Made by a program: the position numbers and the translations under genes. From contig NW_001915018.1 in the NCBI RefSeq assembly GCF_000208925.1, forward strand, positions 5,178 through 37,574: 32,397 bases of DNA. Reading direction: 5' to 3'. How positions within the stretch are numbered: the stretch's first letter is position 1; each line of letters starts with the position of its first letter. The notes below the pieces were generated by a model. The model saw only the letters and a program-made list of their open reading frames with translations, had not been told where the DNA came from and made no database searches. Below, piece after piece: positions 26,606-32,397 of the stretch. Source of the DNA: Entamoeba histolytica HM-1:IMSS. Taxonomy: Eukaryota > Evosea > Mastigamoebida > Endamoebidae.

Positions 26606-27378
26606 ATGTCATTATTGGATTTAGACCCACAACCAAATCAAAAAGCTCTGAATGAAACTATTTTATCTGATTTATTAAATAACCAACAAACCAAAGCAAT
26701 ACCAAATGAACCTTTATTTAGTACTATTCCATTAACCCAACAATATGAAAATCAAATACAAGAAAAAGAACAAAAAGAACAAATAAAAGTTGATCCTTTT
26801 ACTTCATTGAAGAAGTTAACAAAAAGTAAATATTATCAAGAAGAATTCAAAGAAGTAGAAGCACTTAATGAAATAAATAATCAAAGTATGGTTAAAACAA
26901 AACAAGAAAAACATCCAATTGTTTCATTTGATTTAAATAATCAACAAATAGATGTTCAAGAACGTCAAATGGTTGATGGGTTAATGGAACAACAAGAAAA
27001 AATACTTGTATCTAATGCTACAAACAGTGGAGGAATAAGAATTGTTCCATCAGAAAGTGAATTAAAAGATTTTGAAAAAAAAATGATGGGAATGGACATA
27101 AATAAAATTGTCATTTCATTGATTGAGACTGTTAGTATTGGAAAAGGAAAACAATGTACTGTTTGTTTTTAAATTCTTTATAAATACAATGAAAAAAATA
27201 AAATAATTTATATGAATAGAAAGCATTAGGATATTTAAAATATTTATTAACAAATAAAAAAGGATTTAAACAAATCTGTCTTGAGAATCAACTTCCAGAA
27301 ATATTAAGTCATGTTGACGTTTCATCATCTATTATCAATGAACTTAAATCATCGGTTGAAGAGATACTTAATCAATAA
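26606..27378 (+). CDS. Two-exon protein with clathrin box and DPF motif, candidate vesicle adaptor, 237 aa
   Basis: Exons 26606-27160 and 27220-27378, joined in phase 0 over a 59-bp intron, give 237 residues. The very N-terminus MSLLDLDPQP contains LLDLD, a textbook clathrin-box sequence (residues 3-7). DPF at 63-65 resembles the AP-2 ear-binding motif. The middle (to about 165) is polar and Gln/Glu/Asn-rich, probably unfolded. About 166-237 are helical with an ARM/ENTH/VHS-like look (KIVISLIETVSIGKGK, then across the splice KALGYLKYLLTNKKGF). No family is recognised with certainty. I infer an accessory protein of clathrin-coated vesicles, but short motifs occur by chance. Without splicing the frame ends after only three more residues. 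It runs in the same direction as the NPL and RhoGDI genes. Confidence 0.72.
27161..27219 (+). other. Intron of the clathrin-box gene (59 bp)
   Basis: Starts GTTTGTTTTT and ends ATGAATAG. Splicing joins ACT to AAA GCA TTA and opens 52 further codons. Confidence 0.85.
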
Positions 27379-27640
27379 ATCATTTTTCTTAAAGATGGCT
27401 ATAAATAATCTTAGGTAATTGAAACCTTTTGTTTCAATAAATTAATCTAATATTCATTAATGATAAAAAATGATGGGGAAAGGAAAAACCTACAATAAAT
27501 CTTCAAAAAAAAACTCTGAAGAAAAAAATAGATCGTTTAGAAAACTATTAGAAGAAGTATCATAGAACTATAAAACTAAATACAGGAAAAGATCTTATAA
27601 ATAAAAACAGTTCAAAGGAAAAAGAAGATGAGAAGCGGTG

Positions 27641-27650
27641 ATATAAAAAG
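27641..27650 (+). promoter_or_regulatory. TATA-like element upstream of RhoGDI
   Basis: ATATAAAAAG lies about 32-41 bases before the ATG at 27682, the distance expected for an Entamoeba TATA element with a short leader. A second GAAC+TATA-like run (GAACTATAAAACT) is at 27565-27577. Confidence 0.35.
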
Positions 27651-27681
27651 ATCAACATCTTGAAAAGATTAAAACACAGAT

Positions 27682-28209
27682 ATGTCAGCAGCAGACATTG
27701 TTAAAAACGAAAAAGATCCAAGCCTTGTCGCATATTTAAAATCACTTGGAATTGACCCAGATTATGTTCCACCAAAGGATGATCCAAGAAGAGTTGTTAT
27801 TAGTGAATTTGCAGTATTATTTAAAGAACATGATCCAGTTATTCTTAAATTAAATACTGAAGAGGATATGGAAAAAGCTAAAAAAACACCAATTATTATT
27901 AAAGAAGGAGCTGAATTCAAAATGCGTGTTACATTCCGTGTCCAACATCAACCTGTTCTTGGATTAAGAATTTTGAATACTGTTTCTAAACTTGGTAAAC
28001 AAGTTGCATCTGATGAAGAAATGTTAGGTTCATATCCACCAAAGAATGAGTTTAATGCATTAGAATTACCAAAGAATGATTGGAATGAAGCACCAACTGG
28101 AATGCTTGCTAGAGGTGAATATAAGTCTAATGTTAAATTCTATGATGATGATAAAGTTACTCATCTTCAATTCGATTATTTGATTAAAATCGCCAAGGAT
28201 TGGGATTAA
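27682..28209 (+). CDS. RhoGDI: Rho GDP-dissociation inhibitor (RhoGDI)
   Basis: Cytosolic chaperone that extracts prenylated Rho/Rac GTPases from membranes and holds them in the GDP state. The 175-residue frame (about 200 in animals) has a short helical N-terminal arm, SLVAYLKSLGIDPDYVPPKD, which contacts the GTPase switch regions. An immunoglobulin-like sandwich follows, with family hallmarks VVISEFAVLFKEHDPVIL, IIIKEGAEFKMRVTFRVQHQ, LGLRILNTV (prenyl pocket), MLGSYPPK and PTGMLARGEYKSNVKFYDDD, ending FDYLIKIAKDWD. The N-terminal arm is shorter than usual; otherwise it is complete. Intronless. Codons are somewhat richer in C and G than in its neighbours, suggesting high expression. It is functionally linked to the DOCK factor at 1220-8500. 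Confidence 0.95.
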   Translation: MSAADIVKNEKDPSLVAYLKSLGIDPDYVPPKDDPRRVVISEFAVLFKEHDPVILKLNTEEDMEKAKKTPIIIKEGAEFKMRVTFRVQHQPVLGLRILNTVSKLGKQVASDEEMLGSYPPKNEFNALELPKNDWNEAPTGMLARGEYKSNVKFYDDDKVTHLQFDYLIKIAKDWD

Positions 28210-28284
28210 GCTGTCTTTTTTCTAATTCAATTTTTACACTAATTATTTTATTTTTATTAAACCAATAATGTATGAAATGGAATA

Positions 28285-29094
28285 TTAATTAATTATGTTT
28301 AATGGTTGAATAGTTTTACTATTAATACTTAAAAATAACCATTGAGGTGATACAATCTCACATTGTGGAGAAATTAAATGTACTATGTCTTTATCTGTTG
28401 AGTTATTTGTTATATAATGTGTTACTTTTGAATTAAATGAAAATGATACATTTCCACCATATGCAATAAAATATCGTTGTAATTCTGTTCGGTTTTGTTG
28501 GTCAATATCTCTCCCAAAATATATAGTAATAGAAGAAAAAATATTAGGAAGTGATTTTATGATGTGATCATTCACTTGTAAAACAGAAGTATCTTCAAAA
28601 CTACTATCTCGAGTATCACCTCCATCTTCTAATAATGTATTTCCTGAACTTTCATCATTTGGTGGTTTAATTAATGACTCATCAGGGAATAAGTCTATTG
28701 TTCGTTTTGGTGATGGAGTAGGAAGAAGAATGTCAGATGAATTACGTTTTGTAGATTTTCCTTCTTCATCGGGGATAATAAGTTCATTGTAATAAATACA
28801 TTGACATAACCATTTTAATGAACGAGCACATCCTCGTTCTTCATAAGTCTTTTTTGATGCACCTTTAAATTCTTCAGACATAATAGCAAAGTCAACATCT
28901 TTTTTGTTTGATATTTCACCTCCATTATCTTCAATTATTGCTCTTATTGGTTCTCTTTGTTCAGTGGAAAATCCAAGTAATTTAAATGTTTTATCAGAAA
29001 ATATATTTGTTCGTTTATCATTGATATCAGCAATATCGACGCTAACTCTTTTCTTTGGATTTAATGTAGTTTCTTGCCATTCATCTTCAGCCAT
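28285..29094 (-). CDS. Two-BRCT-domain protein, XRCC1-like layout, 269 aa
   Basis: One BRCT-like domain lies at about 30-115 (NIFSDKTFKLLGF, IIEDNGGEIS, ARSLKWLCQCIYYNELIIP, with the conserved Trp) and a second at about 185-267 (LPNIFSSITIYFG, YFIAYGGNVSFSF, THYITN, IVSPQWLFLSIN). A Ser/Pro-rich linker with possible phosphorylation sites sits between. The second domain resembles the C-terminal BRCT of XRCC1, the DNA single-strand-break scaffold. The XRCC1 N-terminal domain is missing, so the protein could instead belong to another BRCT family. A nuclear role in DNA damage response is inferred. RTKRNSSD-like and NPKKR basic pieces could act as nuclear signals. Intronless, convergent with RhoGDI (75 bp between ends). 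Confidence 0.78.
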   Translation of the reverse strand: MAEDEWQETTLNPKKRVSVDIADINDKRTNIFSDKTFKLLGFSTEQREPIRAIIEDNGGEISNKKDVDFAIMSEEFKGASKKTYEERGCARSLKWLCQCIYYNELIIPDEEGKSTKRNSSDILLPTPSPKRTIDLFPDESLIKPPNDESSGNTLLEDGGDTRDSSFEDTSVLQVNDHIIKSLPNIFSSITIYFGRDIDQQNRTELQRYFIAYGGNVSFSFNSKVTHYITNNSTDKDIVHLISPQCEIVSPQWLFLSINSKTIQPLNIIN

Positions 29095-30637
29095 AGTTTT
29101 TTAAAAATGTAAGTTCTAATTGAATTAAGTAATTGTCTAATTGAATAGTTTATACAACTTTGAAAGATACATCAGAAAACTAAAAAAATCTATTAAATTA
29201 ACTAGAAAAGAAATATGAAACAATTATTCTTTTACTATTTCATTTTAATTGAATTTATTCGTCTTACTCATTAATTTGAAATATTTCCTCTATTTTTTCA
29301 TCACTATTTTATTCATTTCAATGAATAATGTCATTTTTGGTTTGTTTCATACTTATCGTTATTTATTTAACTGTTTTTTTATTAAATTTCTATGTCTTTT
29401 GGTTGTTAGTATAATTACTGTCAATTTTTATTATTAACTCAGTTATTGTTTTATTAATGATTTATTTTATAGTGTATCTTCAAAACAATAACCTTGATTG
29501 TAAATAATGTTGTCACTTTAATTTCTGATGTTATTCCTTATTTGTTGTTATTTTGAATTTAACCTAACTATCTTTTTCTCATATATTATCTGCTTCAAAA
29601 ACAACATACTTGTCTTTTTAAGTTTCTTCAATAACAAATGGTTTATATAATTTATAAATGATGTTTTAAAGTATTTTCAATGTTTTTTTCTTACATTTAT
29701 TAAGTTTTTTTAATTACTTGTTAATACACACATATATTGTTATTGCTCTTTCTTTATCATTCATTTATCACATCATTTTCTTATTGATATTCTTTTAGTT
29801 TTATCTTTAGGTATGGATATTAACATTGTTAATTTCTCTTATTATATTTTGTTTTTATTATTACATCATTATTGCTTTTTTTTTTATTCTTCTATTAATC
29901 ATTGATAATATTCATTGGTATAAGTATTTAGTTTTTTAATTGTCATTCAAGTAATATATGTCATAGTTTTATTTATTGATTGTCAAAGACTGACACTATG
30001 TTTTATGCTTGTAATTTTATTTCATAAACTTTTATGTATCTATTTTATTAATTTATACATTTTCTTTAATTACTTGTTTTCACTTGAAATGGTTTTATTT
30101 AATATTATTCATCTTCTAGTCTTTTATTTTTATATTGTATTCTGTTGTTTATATGTTTTTTAGACTTTCTACCATTAACAATGAATAGTGAAACTTAGAT
30201 ATTTTAGTAATTAGCAAGACAGGTACAAAACAAACTATCAACATACATACGTCTTAGCATTTTATTTGTATTAATAATTAATAATTCTAATTTATTATAT
30301 TCATGAACTGTAGTTCATTTCTATAATAATAATCAATACTCCTAAAAGCAATTCAAGTTCTTTAAAAATAAACATCTACAGATGAAAAATAAAATATTCT
30401 TTTGAAGTAGTATAATGAACTAATCATCAATGAACAACTTTTATTTATTTTTATTTTATTATTTTTAATATATTCTTTCTTCACATCAATAGTTAAATAT
30501 AAAAATGAACAAATTAGTTATAATTAAATATTATTCATATTGTAATTTCCTTCTTATATATGGTTTTCATTTAATAATTTTTATTTCAATTTACCTTTAT
30601 AATTTTTATAAAACCTCCATATGAAACAATGTTATAA
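29095..30637. other. Gene-free, T-rich intergenic region
   Basis: About 1.5 kb with a strong T bias on the plus strand and stops in all frames. It should contain the promoter of the BRCT gene near 29095. No repeat, RNA gene or conserved protein piece was recognised. A 62-codon Phe/Leu-rich open frame near 29249 has no coding features. Confidence 0.5.
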
Positions 30638-30982
30638 TATAAATACATCATTATGATATGGAACAATCAAATAATTCCAAAAAGTGAATGACAATATCAC
30701 AAAAAACCAGACATATATGTATTAGATAAAAAGAAGAAAACTAGTCTATTATTTGATAAGATTAATGTTGAATATCACAATATTAATGGAGCCTATTTGA
30801 AGAAAAGAAATATGTGTAATGAATTAAATAATATTCTAATGAAAATAGAAAAGTTAAAAGATGTCAGAATAATTCCAGTAGTAATATCAATAAATGGATT
30901 AATAAATAACTCAAGTGTTAGATTAATTAAAGAATTAAAAATTGACATTGTTGTTTTTAAAGAAGAAAAACTATATCATTAA
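30638..30982 (+). mobile_element. Decayed non-LTR retrotransposon (LINE) 3' fragment with endonuclease motif
   Basis: The frame reads as the far C-terminal part of a LINE polyprotein with a restriction-like endonuclease. It has IWNNQIIPKSE, one TGA stop at 30689-30691, then QYHKKPDIYVLDKKKKTSLL and FD. This gives PD at 30707-30712 and the matching Asp at 30755, a PD-X14-D pattern like that of EhLINE-type elements. RIIPVVISINGLI follows, the conserved terminal strand of many such elements, ending at TAA 30980. No reverse transcriptase part is recognisable upstream, so this is a short, dead remnant. The neighbourhood is gene-poor, as is usual for such elements in Entamoeba. Confidence 0.65.
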
Positions 30983-31429
30983 AAACATGATATAATGGAA
31001 CATTGCTTCTATCATAACCAACCATACCCCGTAGAGATAGTAGAATAAGACTCAGTGTGACTAGTATCAAATGAACAAGGAATAATAGAAACTAATTCTA
31101 TTAACACTTATTTAATTGTTTATAATTATTTCGATTTATTATTTCTTAGTTTTTATTATTCTTCATTTACATCATTTCTGTAGCTCATCGACGTCATGAC
31201 AGACACATAGAAATAATTTACACAAACAAATAGATTTATATGTCATTATCAATAATATAATCATGGTTATTATCAAAAAATAATAGAATTTATCACTTTA
31301 TTATATTTCATCATAATTATAAACACTATATCCATTCTCATTTAAACATAATTCTAACAAAAAGAATTATTATAACACCATAAGGTAGGTAAAAATTAAT
31401 TAATATTATTATGAGAATAACTAATACAA
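30983..31429. other. Intergenic, possible LINE tail
   Basis: No gene. A small patch with more G+C than its surroundings (31021-31070, with ACCCCGTAGAGATAGTAG) follows the LINE remnant and may be its 3' untranslated part. Another such patch is at 31178-31208. Neither folds into an evident tRNA. Confidence 0.35.
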
Positions 31430-32110
31430 AAGAAAAAAAACATATAAAAATAAAAGATACTAAATAAATTTAATATGAAACAAACCACTAAAATTAGATA
31501 AAAAGATAATGAAGAGATATTTTTGATATGAAATAAATATAATAACCATCAAAATTAACAATTAAAGAAATTAAAGAAATAATAAAAGAAGTATGAATAA
31601 AGATAAACAAAGAATAATATATAGAATTAATTAAAAGAAAAGAAGAAATGAACAAAGAAATAGGAAAAAGATAAGAGAAACAATAAGAATTATAACAGTA
31701 TGTTATAACTCAAATCAATTCAATAAATTAAAAGAAATAATACCAAATCACATGAATGTTAAAATAGACATTAATCAAATGAAAGAAATAATAAACAAAA
31801 ATAAGATAAATATATGAAATATGAAGAATAAAATACCAAGGTAGTAATTAAAAATGAATAGAAAATTTAGAGTAATACAGAAATAGATATATGAAAATGA
31901 ATAAGAATGTAGTTTTGAATATATTGATAAATTGTATTGTAAAAGAAATAATAAAAATGAATGTAATGAAATATATCAAATTATACAAAAGAAGAATAAT
32001 TCAACTGTATTAATAAAATGATTAAAGAATAAAAAGCATGAAATAAATAGTAATAACTTGATTTTAAATAAAAATAAATAATCATTTAATAAAATACAAT
32101 GATAATGAAA
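31430..32110 (+). pseudogene. Eroded coding-like sequence, unidentified
   Basis: The plus strand is A-rich with gene-like codon texture, but frames switch and stops are frequent. Readable pieces include TIRIITVCYNSNQFNKLKEI followed by IIPNHMNVKIDINQMKEI (about 31675-31795), and ECSFEYIDKLYCKRNNKNEC (about 31905-31966). The first piece has a leucine-rich-repeat flavour. I cannot name a family. It may be a dead gene, or a more decayed part of a mobile element. Confidence 0.3.
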
Positions 32111-32397
32111 TGATAAGAAAATAATAAATTAAATAATGAAGAACTACCAATTTAAAATAAATGAATAAAAATAATGAAAGAAATTAACTAATTTGTATGA
32201 AATTAACAAATCAATAATTCAATCAAATAATAAATGAAATGATGTACTATTTGTAATAATAAAATAACAATAAATGAAGTTATAATAATAATGTAAATAA
32301 CAAAGTACAGGCTAAATATGGTTTAATAAATAATGTATCAAATGATGAGAATAACTGAGTTGAAATATAAAAAATATAATGAATAAATGGAGAATAA
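32111..32397. other. AT-rich end of window, nothing recognised
   Basis: A-rich sequence with stops in every frame. No gene, repeat or RNA was seen. Confidence 0.4.

Noticed and set aside
28904..29104. Plus-strand frame opposite the BRCT gene start
   Set aside because: Antisense shadow with no domain, ending just past the real ATG.
29249..29437. 62-codon hydrophobic open frame in the intergenic region
   Set aside because: Phe/Leu/Ile-rich because of T-rich DNA. It has no neighbour, no splice-linked exons and no family.
31178..31208. Possible tRNA-like patch (TAGCTCATCGACGTCATGAC)
   Set aside because: No cloverleaf arms or TTCRA box could be drawn, so it is left as intergenic.
1..32397. CRISPR array, operon or bacterial mobile element
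   Set aside because: There are no spaced direct repeats, no Shine-Dalgarno spacing and no integrase. Spliced introns and eukaryote-specific genes exclude a prokaryote.

Overview
The window looks like nuclear DNA from Entamoeba (E. histolytica or a close relative). The basis is the very AT-rich, gene-dense layout, mostly intronless genes, and eight short introns (55-76 bp) that all start GTTTG and nearly all end TAG. It also holds a decayed non-LTR retrotransposon end with a PD-X14-D endonuclease motif and a saposin-like domain with amoebapore-type cysteine spacing. Species is inferred from these features, not tested.

Layout. 1-501: N-terminal part of a helical protein (minus) cut by the window edge. 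1220-8500: a very large DOCK-family Rho/Rac exchange factor (minus). 8803-10077: retromer subunit VPS26 in three exons (plus). 10207-12833: an ankyrin-repeat TKL kinase whose upstream C2-encoding exons are separated from it by one in-frame TAG (minus). 12972-13460: SUMO-conjugating enzyme UBC9 (minus). 14326-15031: an unrecognised four-exon gene (plus). 15072-16433: splicing factor PRP31 (minus). 16560-17474: PP6-type phosphatase catalytic subunit (minus). 17724-20078: SLC13-type anion transporter with RCK_C domains (minus). 20333-21112: tetraspanin (plus). 21208-22788: DNA primase large subunit with all four Fe-S cysteines (minus). 22854-25601: secreted coiled-coil protein ending in a saposin-B domain (plus). 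25714-26526: nucleoplasmin-like (NPL) protein without an FKBP domain (plus). 26606-27378: two-exon protein with a clathrin box and a DPF motif (plus). 27682-28209: RhoGDI (plus). 28285-29094: two-BRCT protein (minus). 29095-32397: a 3.3 kb gene-poor stretch with a LINE remnant and eroded coding-like sequence.

Most genes are unrelated housekeeping genes, with no operon-like pathway. Themes do recur: Rho signalling (DOCK exchange factor, RhoGDI), endosomal or clathrin traffic (VPS26, the clathrin-box protein), nuclear maintenance (primase, BRCT protein, NPL protein, UBC9, PRP31) and signalling (TKL kinase, PP6). No rRNA, tRNA or CRISPR was seen. The most unusual items are the stop-split C2-ankyrin-kinase gene, the coiled-coil/saposin fusion, the NPL protein lacking its usual FKBP partner domain, and the PP6 C-terminus that ends in Val instead of Leu.
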